Shown here piece by piece: positions 13,234 through 22,235 of a stretch of DNA of 22,235 bases. The notes under the pieces were generated by a model that had not been told where the DNA came from, searched no databases, and was given only the letters and a program-made list of their open reading frames with translations. The position numbers and the translations under genes were made by a program. The DNA lies in assembly GCA_034435615.1 (NCBI GenBank), contig DAOTWZ010000082.1, positions 1 to 22,235 of the forward strand. The letters run 5' to 3'. Origin of the DNA: H17-190 sp034435615 (GTDB taxonomy: Bacteria; Chloroflexota; Dehalococcoidia; SM23-28-2; HRBIN24). Every line of letters begins with the position of its first letter. Position 1 is the first letter of the stretch.

Positions 13234-14241
13234 GTGGCCGCAGGCGAGCCCCTGATCGTCCTGGACGCCATGGGAGGAGACCACGCCCCCGCCGAGCCGG
13301 TGCGGGGAGCGGTGCTGGCGGCGCGGGAGCTGGGCATACGCGTCGCCCTGGTGGGACGGCCCGAGGACGTAGAGCGGGAGCTGGCCAGGCACGGCCCCCG
13401 CCCGGCCGGCCTGGAGGTGGTGCCAGCGGCGGAGGTCATCGCCATGGACGAGGAGCCAGCTCGCGCCGCCTTCCGCAAGCGGGACTCCTCCATCGCCGTG
13501 GGGCTGCGGATGCTCAAGGAGGGCCGGGCCGATGCCTTCGTCTCCGCCGGCAACACCGGCGCCGTCATGGCCGCCGCCATCATGCAGCTCAATCGCATAC
13601 GCGGCATCGAGCGGCCCACCCTGGTAGCCCTCATGCCCGTCCGTGGGCGCCTCACCGTCCTCCTGGACGTGGGCGCCAACGCCGACGCCAAGCCCCACTA
13701 CCTCCTCCAGTGGGCCCAGATGGCCGCCGCCTACCTGGAGCGGGTGTGGAAGGTGGAGCGGCCCCGCGTCGGCCTCCTCAACATCGGCGAGGAGGAGACG
13801 AAGGGCAACGCCCTGGCCCAGGAGGCCCACCGGCTCCTCCGTGAGTCGGGCCTCAACTTCATCGGCAACGTGGAGGGGAGGGACATCACCCGCGGCTTGG
13901 CCGACGTCATCGTCACCGACGGCTTCACTGGCAACGTGGTCATCAAGACCATGGAGGGGATGGCGGAGCTGATCCAGGACCTGCTGCGGGAGGCCATCGC
14001 CAGCCGCTGGTACTACAAGCTGGGCGCCCTCTTGCTGCTGCCCGCCTTCAACCAGTTGCGGCGCCGCATGGACTACCGGGAATACGGTGCGGGGCCGCTC
14101 TTGGGGGTGGACGGCCTGGTCTTCGTCGCCCATGGCCGCAGCGATGCCCTGGCCATCCGCAGCGCCCTGCGGGTGGCCAGAGAGGCCGTCCGCTCCGGCA
14201 TGCTGGACGCCCTGCGGGAGCTCTCCCCCGCCCGCGCCTAG
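13234..14241 (+). CDS. plsX: Phosphate acyltransferase PlsX
   Basis: 335 residues, the usual PlsX length. Diagnostic segments are IVLDAMGGDHAPAEPVRGAV near the start, the central RDSSIAVGLRMLKEGRADAFVSAGNTGAVMA, LLDVGANADAKPHYLLQWA, GLLNIGEEETKGN, and NFIGNVEGRDI followed by DVIVTDGFTGNVVIKTMEG. PlsX converts acyl-ACP and phosphate to acyl-phosphate, the donor used by PlsY for the first acylation of glycerol-3-phosphate in phospholipid synthesis; it acts at the inner face of the membrane. The GTG at 13234 is chosen for its AAGGTGAGG ribosome-binding site. The common partners fabD, fabH, acpP and rpmF are not adjacent here. Its TAG stop overlaps that of the convergent M20 gene. Confidence 0.96.
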   Translation: MAAGEPLIVLDAMGGDHAPAEPVRGAVLAARELGIRVALVGRPEDVERELARHGPRPAGLEVVPAAEVIAMDEEPARAAFRKRDSSIAVGLRMLKEGRADAFVSAGNTGAVMAAAIMQLNRIRGIERPTLVALMPVRGRLTVLLDVGANADAKPHYLLQWAQMAAAYLERVWKVERPRVGLLNIGEEETKGNALAQEAHRLLRESGLNFIGNVEGRDITRGLADVIVTDGFTGNVVIKTMEGMAELIQDLLREAIASRWYYKLGALLLLPAFNQLRRRMDYREYGAGPLLGVDGLVFVAHGRSDALAIRSALRVAREAVRSGMLDALRELSPARA

Positions 14242-15416
14242 CTCTCGCCGCGGAACTCCTGCCAGGCCCGCTCCAAGATGGAGGGGTCAGCCAGCAGATC
14301 CACGGCCGTCATGGCCATCGCCTTGGCGGCGTCCAGCAGCCCCTGATGGCCGGATTCGCTCTTGGCGTACTCGCGGAACTCCTCGGTGTGAATGGGCACA
14401 TCGGGGGGCGCCACTGCCACGAAGGGGTGGATGGCCGGCAGCATATGGCTCACGTTCCCCATATCGGTGGAGCCGAAGGCCCGCCGCTGCTCGGGAGCAT
14501 CGATGCGGCGGCCCACCGCCTCGAAATTGGCCCTGAAGACCTCCGCCAGGGCCTGATTGGTACGCATCGTCATGTAGCGGGACTCTTCCCCCCACCGGTA
14601 CTCCAGGCGGCAGCCGGTGGCCTGGGCCCCCGCCCGGAAGCAGTCCAGCACCCGCTCCCGCAGCTGCTCCAGATAGCGGTCCTCCATGGCCCGGATGAGG
14701 AGGCTGGCCGCCGTGTGGTGAGGGATGACGTTCACCGCCTGGCCGCCATCGGTGATGATGCCGTGGATACGGGCCGTCTCCCGTATCTGCTGCCGCAGCA
14801 GGCCGATGGCTGAGAAGGCGATGATCATAGCGTCCAGGGCGTTGATCCCCGCCTCCGGGGCGGCAGCGGCGTGGGCCGGCCGACCGAAGTACTCCACGTT
14901 CAGCTCGATGAGGGCCAGGGCGTAGCTGACAACCAGGTTGCGGCTACCCGGGTGGACCAGCATAGCGCAGTCCAGATCATCGAAGGCACCGCGGGCGGCC
15001 ATGTAGACCTTGCCCCCCGCCGCCTCCTCTGCCGGCGTGCCGATGACCAGCACCGTCCCCCCCAGGGCGTCCACGGCCAGCCGGGCCGCCACGCCGGCCG
15101 CCGCGGAGGCGGTGCCGATGATGTTATGGCCGCAGCCGTGTCCCACGCCAGGCAGGGCGTCATACTCGGCCAGGAAGGCGATGCGCGGTCGCCCCTGGCC
15201 ATAGGTGGCGCGGAAGGCCGTCTCGATCTGGCAGATGCCCCGCTCCACCTGGAAGCCGTTCCCCTCCAGGTACTCGCTCAGCCAGGCCGCCGCCTGGCGC
15301 TCCTGAAAGGCCGTCTCCGGGTGGGAGTGGATGCGCAGGCTCAGGTCTATGAGCTCCTCGCGTCGGCCCTCGATCTCCTGGATGACCCGCTGCTTCAGCT
15401 CGTCCCGGTTCGACAT
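14238..15416 (-). CDS. M20-family amidohydrolase (AbgB/aminoacylase-like)
   Basis: A 392-residue protein of the M20D peptidase/amidohydrolase group. RIHSHPETAFQE (29-40) is the usual N-terminal element. AEYDALPGVGHGCGHN (83-98) supplies metal-binding C95 and H97, and GTPAEEAAGGK (126-136) supplies catalytic E130 and ligand E131. The dimerisation domain runs through GRPAHAAAAPEAGINALDAMI, and the C-terminal FGSTDMGNVSHMLPAIHP provides the late Asp/His. The closest named relatives are p-aminobenzoyl-glutamate hydrolase subunit B and YxeP/ytrP-like amidohydrolases, which cleave N-acyl amino acids; the substrate is not settled. It is cytoplasmic by sequence. The ATG at 15414-15416 follows GAGGTGGAG. 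It overlaps plsX tail to tail by 4 nt. Confidence 0.92.
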   Translation of the reverse strand: MSNRDELKQRVIQEIEGRREELIDLSLRIHSHPETAFQERQAAAWLSEYLEGNGFQVERGICQIETAFRATYGQGRPRIAFLAEYDALPGVGHGCGHNIIGTASAAAGVAARLAVDALGGTVLVIGTPAEEAAGGKVYMAARGAFDDLDCAMLVHPGSRNLVVSYALALIELNVEYFGRPAHAAAAPEAGINALDAMIIAFSAIGLLRQQIRETARIHGIITDGGQAVNVIPHHTAASLLIRAMEDRYLEQLRERVLDCFRAGAQATGCRLEYRWGEESRYMTMRTNQALAEVFRANFEAVGRRIDAPEQRRAFGSTDMGNVSHMLPAIHPFVAVAPPDVPIHTEEFREYAKSESGHQGLLDAAKAMAMTAVDLLADPSILERAWQEFRGES

Positions 15417-15502
15417 GCTCCACCTCGGCCCGAAGTTGCGCCGCCTATTCTATCATGAAAAAATGGATTGCTTACGCCCCACGCGGCGGTCCGGGGGTGA
15501 GG

Positions 15503-16627
15503 ATGACAGCCAAGGTGGCAGCGGCACTGCTGTTGCTGGCCCTGTGGGCCACCGCCTGCGGCGGCCAGAGCGGCCCCGCCTCCCCCCCGACGCCCAACGC
15601 CGCCGAGCCCTTCATCGCTGTCTTCCGGCGGGCCCTGCCCGGGGTGGACCTCCGCCCCAACGCCGACCTCACCTACAGTCTGGCGGGCGACGCCCGCTGG
15701 ACGGTGGCCCCCATCATGCCCACCGTCAGCGGCCGCGGCTGGGGCACCGTGGCCTTCTTCGCCCTGCGAGGGCCAGCGGGTGGCCAGGCCCCGGGCCTGG
15801 GGCTCCCCCCGGGCGTCTACGCCCTCTTCACCGCCGACAACCGCTCCTGGCTCCTGAGCCCTGACGCCTCCTCCCTGCGGCCGGCCCAGGAGGCGCTGCG
15901 CGGTGGCACCCAGCCCCTCTCCCCGGACGCCGCTCCTGCCGTCGCCCCTGCCCTGGCCACCGACGCCGACGACGACGGCCAGGACGAACTCGTCCTGGCG
16001 CTGCAGCCTCCCCTGGCCAGCCCCTCTCGCTACCTCATCCTCCGCCGGGCCGACAGCGAGTCCTGGCAGCGGCTGGACGGGGAGCGGCTCCTCCCGCCGC
16101 CGCCGGTGGTGCCGGCCCAGGCCGTCCTCAACTACTGGAGCGCCATCGGGGCGGGGCTGGACGCCGCCGCTCGCTGGGACGCCGGGGAGCGGCTGCGCAT
16201 CGTCTGGCCCTGGCTCCAGGACCAGGTGGAGGCCGGCCTCCCCATCCCCGAAGCGATGCTGCAGGAGCTCACCGGCACCGACGATCCGGCCGTCCACCAG
16301 AACGCGCGCGCCGCCCTGGAGCGGCTGCGCTCCTCCTTCCGGGAGGCCTACAGCACCCTGTCCAGCCAGTTCCAGGAGCGGCAGCCCTGGCCGGGCTTCG
16401 TCAACAGCTTCCGCAATACGGAGCGGGTGCGGCTGGAGGAGATATCTCCGCCCGCCTTCAGCGGCCCCGCCCGGGCCACCCTGGAGACTGTCGTCACCCT
16501 CCAGCAGTGGGAGGGAGAGGAGCTGGTGCCCCGCCGCTTCCTCGTCACCTTCGCCCTCGTCGCCGAGGAGAGCGACCGGCTCTGGCGCCTGAACGACGTC
16601 AACGCCGAACAGCTCCCGCCCTCCTGA
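15503..16627 (+). CDS. Uncharacterised lipoprotein with a DxDxDG-type loop
   Basis: 374 residues from the ATG at 15503. The N-terminus MTAKVAAALLLLALWATAC is a lipoprotein signal, with the lipidated Cys at residue 19 (lipobox ATAC, weaker than consensus at -3), followed by a Pro/Ser-rich linker. A calcium-loop-like segment DADDDGQDEL at 154-163 resembles FG-GAP/EF-hand loops and continues into a beta strand (VLAL). The C-terminal half (about 215-374) is mainly helical and then strand-rich, ending in VTFALVAEESDRLWRLNDV, typical of domains that measure or bind at the surface. I recognise no family for the whole protein. A second possible start at 15455 adds 16 residues with a KK n-region; 15503 is preferred for its GGGGGTG upstream. 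It is divergent from the M20 gene and followed by the mtnA promoter. Confidence 0.75.
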   Translation: MTAKVAAALLLLALWATACGGQSGPASPPTPNAAEPFIAVFRRALPGVDLRPNADLTYSLAGDARWTVAPIMPTVSGRGWGTVAFFALRGPAGGQAPGLGLPPGVYALFTADNRSWLLSPDASSLRPAQEALRGGTQPLSPDAAPAVAPALATDADDDGQDELVLALQPPLASPSRYLILRRADSESWQRLDGERLLPPPPVVPAQAVLNYWSAIGAGLDAAARWDAGERLRIVWPWLQDQVEAGLPIPEAMLQELTGTDDPAVHQNARAALERLRSSFREAYSTLSSQFQERQPWPGFVNSFRNTERVRLEEISPPAFSGPARATLETVVTLQQWEGEELVPRRFLVTFALVAEESDRLWRLNDVNAEQLPPS

Positions 16628-16668
16628 GGCCAGACCCCGGGCGGCTGTGTCTCCCCGGTCGCCATTTC

Positions 16669-16677
16669 TGCTACGAT
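16669..16677 (+). promoter_or_regulatory. Extended -10 promoter candidate for the mtnA-led operon
   Basis: TGCTACGAT reads as an extended -10 (TGn plus TACGAT at 16672-16677); no clear -35 is present. It would give a leader of about 32 nt before the ATG at 16716. The region 16628-16715 shows no riboswitch that I recognise. Confidence 0.4.
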
Positions 16678-16715
16678 AGGCCAGGAGCCATATTCTCCCC
16701 CGCCAGAGAGTCGAG

Positions 16716-17780
16716 ATGGAGGCCGTAGCCTGGGCCGGCGATAGACTGCGCATCCTGGATCAGACCCTTCTCCCCAGGGAGGAACGTTACCTGGACGCCA
16801 CCGACCACCACCAGGTGGCGGAGGCCATCCGCTCCCTGCGGGTGCGGGGAGCGCCCCTTATCGGCATCGCCGCCGCCTACGGGCTGGCCCTGGCCGCTCG
16901 CAACATCCCGGCGGACTCCATGGCCGCCTTCCTCCAGGCGCTGGAGGAGGCCGCCCGCGAGCTGGCGGCGACGCGCCCCACCGCCGTCAACCTCTTCTGG
17001 GCGCTGGATAGGCTCATGGCCCGCGCCCGCGCCTGCGCCACGCCCCGGGAGGCGCGGGAGGCCCTGCTGGCGGAGGCCCGCGCCCTGCACCTGGAGGACG
17101 TGGAGGCCAACCGTCGGTTGGGGGCGCTGGGCGCCTCCCTGCTGCCGCCGGGGCGGGCCGTCCTCACTCACTGCAACACCGGCTCCCTGGCCACCGGCGG
17201 CTACGGCACCGCCCTGGGGATAGTGCGGGCCGCCTGGGAGAGCGGCCGCCTCCCCCACGTCTACCTGACGGAGACGCGGCCTCTCCTCCAGGGGGCGCGC
17301 CTCACCGCCTGGGAGCTGGCCCGGGAGGGGATCCCGGCCACCCTCATCGTGGACGGGGCGGCCGGCCTCCTGATGCGCCGCGGCCTGGTGGGCGCCGTGG
17401 TGGTGGGGGCGGACCGCATCGCTGCCAACGGCGACGTGGCCAACAAGATAGGCACCTACACCCTGGCGGTGCTGGCCCGGGAGCACGGTCTCCCCTTCTA
17501 CGTGGCCGCACCCACCAGCACCCTGGACCTGGCGACGGCCAGCGGAGAGGCCATACCCATCGAGGAGCGGGGCGAGGAGGAGGTTAGGCAGATAGGGGGC
17601 GCCGTCATCGCCCCGGCGGGGGTGGGCGTGGCCAACTACGCCTTCGATGTGACTCCGGCCGCCTATGTAACGGCCATCGTCACGGAGCGTGGCATCGCTC
17701 GTCCGCCCTACAGGGAGTCCCTCCCTCAGTTGCTCCAGGGAGGAGACCAGCGGGAAAGCGAGGTGGCAGCCAATGGCTGA
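16716..17780 (+). CDS. mtnA: S-methyl-5-thioribose-1-phosphate isomerase
   Basis: 354 residues of the eIF2B-alpha/beta/delta-like isomerase family. The MtnA subtype is shown by the N-terminal WAGDRLRILDQTLLPREERYLDATD, the RVRGAPLIGIAAAYG loop (43-56), LTHCNTGSLATGGYGTALG (150-168) with catalytic C153, and VVVGADRIAANGDVANKIGTY (228-248) with catalytic D233. It converts methylthioribose-1-phosphate to methylthioribulose-1-phosphate in the methionine salvage pathway; in some organisms the same enzyme handles 5-deoxyribose-1-phosphate. The ATG at 16716 has only a weak GAGAG upstream. The gene overlaps mtnP by 8 nt, which supports translational coupling with the enzyme that makes its substrate. 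Confidence 0.95.
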   Translation: MEAVAWAGDRLRILDQTLLPREERYLDATDHHQVAEAIRSLRVRGAPLIGIAAAYGLALAARNIPADSMAAFLQALEEAARELAATRPTAVNLFWALDRLMARARACATPREAREALLAEARALHLEDVEANRRLGALGASLLPPGRAVLTHCNTGSLATGGYGTALGIVRAAWESGRLPHVYLTETRPLLQGARLTAWELAREGIPATLIVDGAAGLLMRRGLVGAVVVGADRIAANGDVANKIGTYTLAVLAREHGLPFYVAAPTSTLDLATASGEAIPIEERGEEEVRQIGGAVIAPAGVGVANYAFDVTPAAYVTAIVTERGIARPPYRESLPQLLQGGDQRESEVAANG

Positions 17781-18666
17781 GCCCAGAGCGCGGGTGGCGG
17801 TCATCGGCGGCAGCGGCCTCTACCAGATGCCGGGGCTGACGGAGGTGGAGGAGGTGGAGCTGGAGACCCCCTTCGGCCGGCCCTCGGACTCCATCGTCGT
17901 CGGTCGTCTGGAGGGGGAGCGGGTGGCCTTTCTCCCCCGGCACGGGCGGGGCCATCGCCTGCTACCCTCGGAACTGCCCAACCGCGCCAACATCTACGCC
18001 CTGAAGCTTCTGGGGGTGGAGTTCGTCATTGGCGTCAGCGCCGTGGGCTCCCTGAGGGAGGAGGTGGCCCCCTTGCACCTGGTGGTCCCGGACCAGCTCA
18101 TAGACCGCACACGGGGGCGCCCCGGCACCTTCTTCGGGCAGGGTCTGGTGGCCCACATCGGCTTCGCCGACCCCTTCTGCCCTGCCCTGCGGCGGCGGCT
18201 GGCGGAGGCGGCACGGGGGGCCGGGGCCATTGTGCACGAGGGCGGCACCTACATCGTCATTGAGGGACCTGCCTTCTCCACTCGCGCCGAGTCTCAGCTC
18301 TATCGCCAGTGGGGGGCGCACATCATCGGCATGACAGCCCTGCCGGAGGCCCGCCTGGCCCGGGAGGCGGAGATGTGCTACGCCACGCTGGCCATCGTCA
18401 CCGATTACGATGTCTGGCACCCTCACGAGGCCGACGTGACAGCGGAGGCGGTCATCGCCAACCTGCAGCGAGGGGTGGAGACGGCGCGGGAGGCGGTGCG
18501 ACGCCTCCTACGGGCCCTCCCCGGAGAGCGGGCCTGCCCCTGTGCCAGCGCCCTGCGGGACGCCCTCATCACCCCCTTCCCTCTGGTGCCGGAGGAGACG
18601 AAGGAGCGCCTGCGCCCCATCATAGGCAGATACCTGCGGGAGGACGGGACCTCGGAGGGTGGCTGA
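17773..18666 (+). CDS. mtnP: S-methyl-5'-thioadenosine phosphorylase
   Basis: 297 residues of the purine nucleoside phosphorylase family. VAVIGGSGLYQM (N-terminus) and LPRHGRGHRLLPSELPNRANIYALKLLGVEFVI form the phosphate and base-binding region. GPAFSTRAESQLYRQWGAHIIGMTALPEARLAREAEMCYATLAIVTDYDVW carries the nucleoside-binding Met and Asp residues in the MTAP rather than PNP pattern. It splits methylthioadenosine, a polyamine and ethylene-type by-product of SAM, into adenine and methylthioribose-1-phosphate, the substrate of MtnA. The ATG at 17773, 8 nt inside mtnA, is preferred over an upstream in-frame start at 17689 because it gives the expected MAEPRARVAVIGGSG N-terminus and follows GAGGTGG. 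The next gene starts on its stop codon. Confidence 0.94.
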   Translation: MAEPRARVAVIGGSGLYQMPGLTEVEEVELETPFGRPSDSIVVGRLEGERVAFLPRHGRGHRLLPSELPNRANIYALKLLGVEFVIGVSAVGSLREEVAPLHLVVPDQLIDRTRGRPGTFFGQGLVAHIGFADPFCPALRRRLAEAARGAGAIVHEGGTYIVIEGPAFSTRAESQLYRQWGAHIIGMTALPEARLAREAEMCYATLAIVTDYDVWHPHEADVTAEAVIANLQRGVETAREAVRRLLRALPGERACPCASALRDALITPFPLVPEETKERLRPIIGRYLREDGTSEGG

Positions 18667-19571
18667 TGGCTGAGACGGCGCTGGTGGGGGGCCGGGAGCG
18701 GGCCGTCTACACGGTCCGCCCCCTGACGGACCAGGACGCCATCCGTGAGCTCTTGCGCCCCCAGGAGGCCTACGCCGCCTACGCCCTGGGGCACCTGGAG
18801 CCCCGGTTGTTCCCTCGCAGCCGCTACTGGCTGGCGGAGGGACCCGCCGGCTGGGGCCTCGTCTTCCACAGCTGGACGGGGCCGGGGCCGGCCCTCCTCA
18901 CCGTGGGAGAGGCCCAGGCCCTGGAGGCGGCCCTGCGCCTGCACCCGGGACCTCGCTGGTCCTTCGCCACGCTGCGGCCCGAGCACCTGCCGGTGGCCCG
19001 GCGCCATTTCCGCCTGGCCCGCGAGCGCCCCATGCTGCGGATGCGGGTAGACCGGGCCTCCTTCCAGCCCGTGGAGCCCGGGCCGGAGGACGCCGTTCAG
19101 ATAGTGCGCCTGCGGGGGCGGGAGATCCAGGCCATCAACCGCCTCTACAGCAGCGAAGACGGCCCCTCTGGCTACCCCGCCCGCGTTATAGACGAGGGCG
19201 TCTACTACGGCGTGGTGGCGGGGCGGCTCGCCTCCATCGCCGGGACGCACGTGGTGGCGCCCGGAGAGGGACTGGCCATCGTGGGGAACGTGTTCACTCA
19301 CCCCCGCTACCGCGGCCTGGGGCTGGCCACCTTCGCCACCAGCGCTGTCACCGGCCATCTCCTTTCCCTGGTGCCCAACGTTTACCTTACGGTAGACGCC
19401 GAGAACGCCCCCGCCATCCAGGTTTACCGTAAGCTGGGCTATAGGGTAGAGTGCACATTGTACGAGACACCCGCCCTGCGACGCGATATACTGGGGCTTC
19501 TGAGCGGCCTGAGGCGGTTCCTGGCCCGCTGGCGGGGACGAGGCCAGGGCGTGGAGGTGACCGTGGTGTGA
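18666..19571 (+). CDS. GNAT-family N-acetyltransferase (FR47-like)
   Basis: A 301-residue protein whose C-terminal domain (about 135-262) is a GNAT fold. Acetyl-CoA-binding motif A is IVGNVFTHPRYRGLGLATFATSAV (205-228, with the RGLGLA pyrophosphate loop at 216-221), followed by VYLTVDAENAPAIQVYRKLGYR (239-260). The N-terminal half is a second, more degenerate GNAT-like half, as in two-domain FR47-type acetyltransferases. The acceptor substrate is unknown. The ATG at 18666 overlaps the mtnP TGA by one base (TGATG), so it is translationally coupled to methylthioadenosine salvage. An open frame running further upstream is antisense-like overlap with mtnP and is not used. Confidence 0.88.
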   Translation: MAETALVGGRERAVYTVRPLTDQDAIRELLRPQEAYAAYALGHLEPRLFPRSRYWLAEGPAGWGLVFHSWTGPGPALLTVGEAQALEAALRLHPGPRWSFATLRPEHLPVARRHFRLARERPMLRMRVDRASFQPVEPGPEDAVQIVRLRGREIQAINRLYSSEDGPSGYPARVIDEGVYYGVVAGRLASIAGTHVVAPGEGLAIVGNVFTHPRYRGLGLATFATSAVTGHLLSLVPNVYLTVDAENAPAIQVYRKLGYRVECTLYETPALRRDILGLLSGLRRFLARWRGRGQGVEVTVV

Positions 19572-19641
19572 GGGCGGTCCCCTCGCTTACCGACTGGTCG
19601 TGACGCCCGGGCCGCCTTATCATGACACTGGAGAGAGGAGA

Positions 19642-20913
<1,272 letters not shown>

Positions 20914-20944
20914 GCGGCCCATGGAAGGAAGACGGAGGAGCAGC

Positions 20945-21070
20945 ATGGAATGTAAGGCCCGCAGGGCCGCAGGGGCCGGCGGCACGGGGGAGCGCCAGCC
21001 CGGCCACCCTAGCGCCCTGCGCGGCGCCTTCCAGTCCAGTCCCGCACGGGAGGTAAGGCCATGGCCCTGA
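20945..21070 (+). CDS. Candidate upstream ORF/leader peptide overlapping the metK start
   Basis: A 41-codon frame with ATG at 20945 and a good Shine-Dalgarno GGAGGAG at 20934-20940. It ends in TGA at 21068-21070, 8-10 nt inside metK, whose ATG is at 21061 in another frame. The predicted peptide is basic and rich in Ala, Gly, Arg and Pro, with no known domain. If translated, it would couple or modulate metK initiation. It could also be a chance frame in GC-rich leader DNA. An in-frame ATG at 20921 would lengthen it by eight codons. Confidence 0.35.
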   Translation: MECKARRAAGAGGTGERQPGHPSALRGAFQSSPAREVRPWP

Positions 21071-22235
21071 CCCTTATGAGCGCACCCTCTGTCCTCATGA
21101 CGGCCGAGTCCGTCACCGAGGGCCACCCCGACAAGCTGTGCGACCAGATAGCCGACGCCATCCTGGACGAGATCCTGGCCCACGACCCCATGGCCCACGT
21201 GGCCTGCGAGGTCACCACCACCACCGGTCTCCTCCTCATACTGGGGGAGATCACCACCCGCCACTACGTCAACTACGACCGCATCGCCCGCCAGGTGATA
21301 CGAGAGGTGGGCTACAACCGCCCCGAGTACCGCTTCGATGCCGACTCCTGCGGCATCATCGTCGCCATCAAGGAGCAGTCGGCGGAGATAGCCCAGGCAG
21401 TGGGAGAGGACATGGGCGCCGGCGACCAGGGCATCATGATCGGCTTCGCCTGCAACGAGACGCCGGAGCTGATGCCCCTTCCGGTGATGCTGGCCCACCG
21501 CCTCTGCATGCGGCTGGCCGAGTGCCGCAAGAAGGGCATCATCCCTTACCTGCGGCCAGACGGCAAGTCCCAGGTCACCATAGAGTACTCCTACGGCGAG
21601 CCCAAGCGGGCTGCAGCGGTGGTCATCGCCGCGCAGCACGATGAACGGGACGAGCAGGGCCCCATCAGCCAGGAGCGGCTGCGCAAGGACATCATCGACC
21701 AGGTCATCGCCCCCGTCATCGGCCGCTGGCTCACCAAGGAGACGGACGTCCACGTCAACCGCAGCGGCTCCTTCGTCCTGGGCGGCCCCGCCGCCGACTC
21801 CGGCCTCTCCGGCCGCAAGAACATCGTCGACACCTACGGCGGCGCCGCCCGCCACGGCGGCGGCTCCTTCTCCGGCAAGGACCCCTCCAAGGTGGACCGC
21901 TCCGCTACCTACGCCGCCCGCTGGGTGGCCAAGAACCTGGTGGCCGCCGGCCTGGCCGACCGCGTGGAGGTGGAGCTGTGCTACGCCATCGGCCACCCCC
22001 AGCCGGTGGCCATCTCCGTGGAGACCTTCGGCACCCACAAGTTCGACCACGGCCAGTTGGTGGACCTGGTCAGAAAGCACTTCGACCTGAGCCCGCGCGG
22101 GATCATCGAAACGCTGCAGCTACGGCGGCCCATCTACCGTCCCGTGGCCGCCTACGGCCACTTCGGCCGCACCGACCTGGACCTGCCCTGGGAGCGCACC
22201 GACAAGGTGGACGAGCTACGCCGGGCGGCCGGCCT
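21061..22235 (+). CDS. metK: S-adenosylmethionine synthetase, 3' end missing
   Basis: The frame is open from ATG 21061 to the window end, 391 complete codons, so nearly the whole protein (usually about 400) is present. TAESVTEGHPDKLCDQIADAILDEIL (residues 14-39) carries H22 and D24 for triphosphate and Mg binding. GAGDQGIMIGFACNETPELMPLP, then SGSFVLGGPAADSGLSGRKNIVDTYGG and HGGGSFSGKDPSKVDRSATYAARW follow in the canonical order, and GHFGRTDLDLPWERTDKV lies at the C-terminus. It makes SAM from methionine and ATP. A strong GGGAGGTAAGG (21048-21058) sits immediately upstream. Later in-frame ATGs (21076, 21097) are less well placed. It is downstream of ahcY in a SAM-cycle gene cluster. Confidence 0.97.
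   Translation, partial: MALTLMSAPSVLMTAESVTEGHPDKLCDQIADAILDEILAHDPMAHVACEVTTTTGLLLILGEITTRHYVNYDRIARQVIREVGYNRPEYRFDADSCGIIVAIKEQSAEIAQAVGEDMGAGDQGIMIGFACNETPELMPLPVMLAHRLCMRLAECRKKGIIPYLRPDGKSQVTIEYSYGEPKRAAAVVIAAQHDERDEQGPISQERLRKDIIDQVIAPVIGRWLTKETDVHVNRSGSFVLGGPAADSGLSGRKNIVDTYGGAARHGGGSFSGKDPSKVDRSATYAARWVAKNLVAAGLADRVEVELCYAIGHPQPVAISVETFGTHKFDHGQLVDLVRKHFDLSPRGIIETLQLRRPIYRPVAAYGHFGRTDLDLPWERTDKVDELRRAAG

Noticed and set aside
20914..21060. SAH or SAM riboswitch upstream of metK
   Set aside because: The AGGAGC stretch slightly recalls the SAH riboswitch core, but it is better explained as a Shine-Dalgarno sequence; the other conserved blocks of SAH or SAM classes are absent.

Overview
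The window is a GC-rich bacterial chromosomal segment, roughly two-thirds or more G+C by eye, densely packed with genes on both strands. CIRCE-controlled groES-groEL, plsX, miaB and a tRNA gene with encoded CCA show that it is bacterial. The gene mix (translin-family protein beside an FmdB-type zinc ribbon, a DUF5679 mini-protein, a Nudix/winged-helix NrtR-like regulator, a DUF3237 protein) and frequent ATA isoleucine codons in GC-rich genes suggest Chloroflexota, perhaps a Dehalococcoidia-like lineage. That placement is inference from remembered gene content, not a computed phylogeny.

Layout. 1-956 (+): 3' part of an FmdB-type zinc-ribbon gene followed by a translin-family gene. 959-1414 (-): DUF3237 protein, convergent with translin and divergent from the chaperonin operon. 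1519-3649 (+): promoter, perfect CIRCE operator, groES, groEL and a 30-nt palindromic terminator-like hairpin. 3710-7165 (-): miaB, an NrtR-like Nudix regulator and an M16 zinc protease. 7214-9756 (+): VTT/DedA-type membrane protein, ADP-ribosylglycohydrolase, then a polysaccharide deacetylase with a near-consensus promoter. 9804-11063 (-): LivJ-type substrate-binding lipoprotein with its own promoter. 11151-11396: non-coding stretch that starts with an AT-rich island. 11397-12084 (-): small cupin with a structured leader, and tRNA-Ser(GCU). 12137-12916 (+): PHP-domain phosphoesterase. 12925-13065 (-): DUF5679 zinc-ribbon mini-protein, divergent from plsX. 13234-15416: plsX (+) and an M20 amidohydrolase (-), whose stop codons overlap in one CTAG. 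15503-16627 (+): uncharacterised lipoprotein. 16669-22235 (+): S-adenosylmethionine cycle cluster mtnA, mtnP, GNAT acetyltransferase, ahcY, metK (metK runs off the end).

The clearest functional unit is the last block. MetK makes SAM, AhcY removes S-adenosylhomocysteine left by methyltransferases, and MtnP and MtnA begin salvage of methylthioadenosine. An unassigned acetyltransferase is embedded between mtnP and ahcY, and a candidate short upstream ORF overlaps the metK start. The groE operon carries textbook HrcA/CIRCE control, but its GroEL ends in a Pro/Glu-rich tail instead of GGM repeats.

Most of the window is housekeeping and I see no mobile element, CRISPR array or obvious defence island. 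The observations most worth checking are the archaeal-looking translin, the altered GroEL tail, the NrtR-like regulator near an ADP-ribosylglycohydrolase, the structured cupin leader and the metK upstream ORF.
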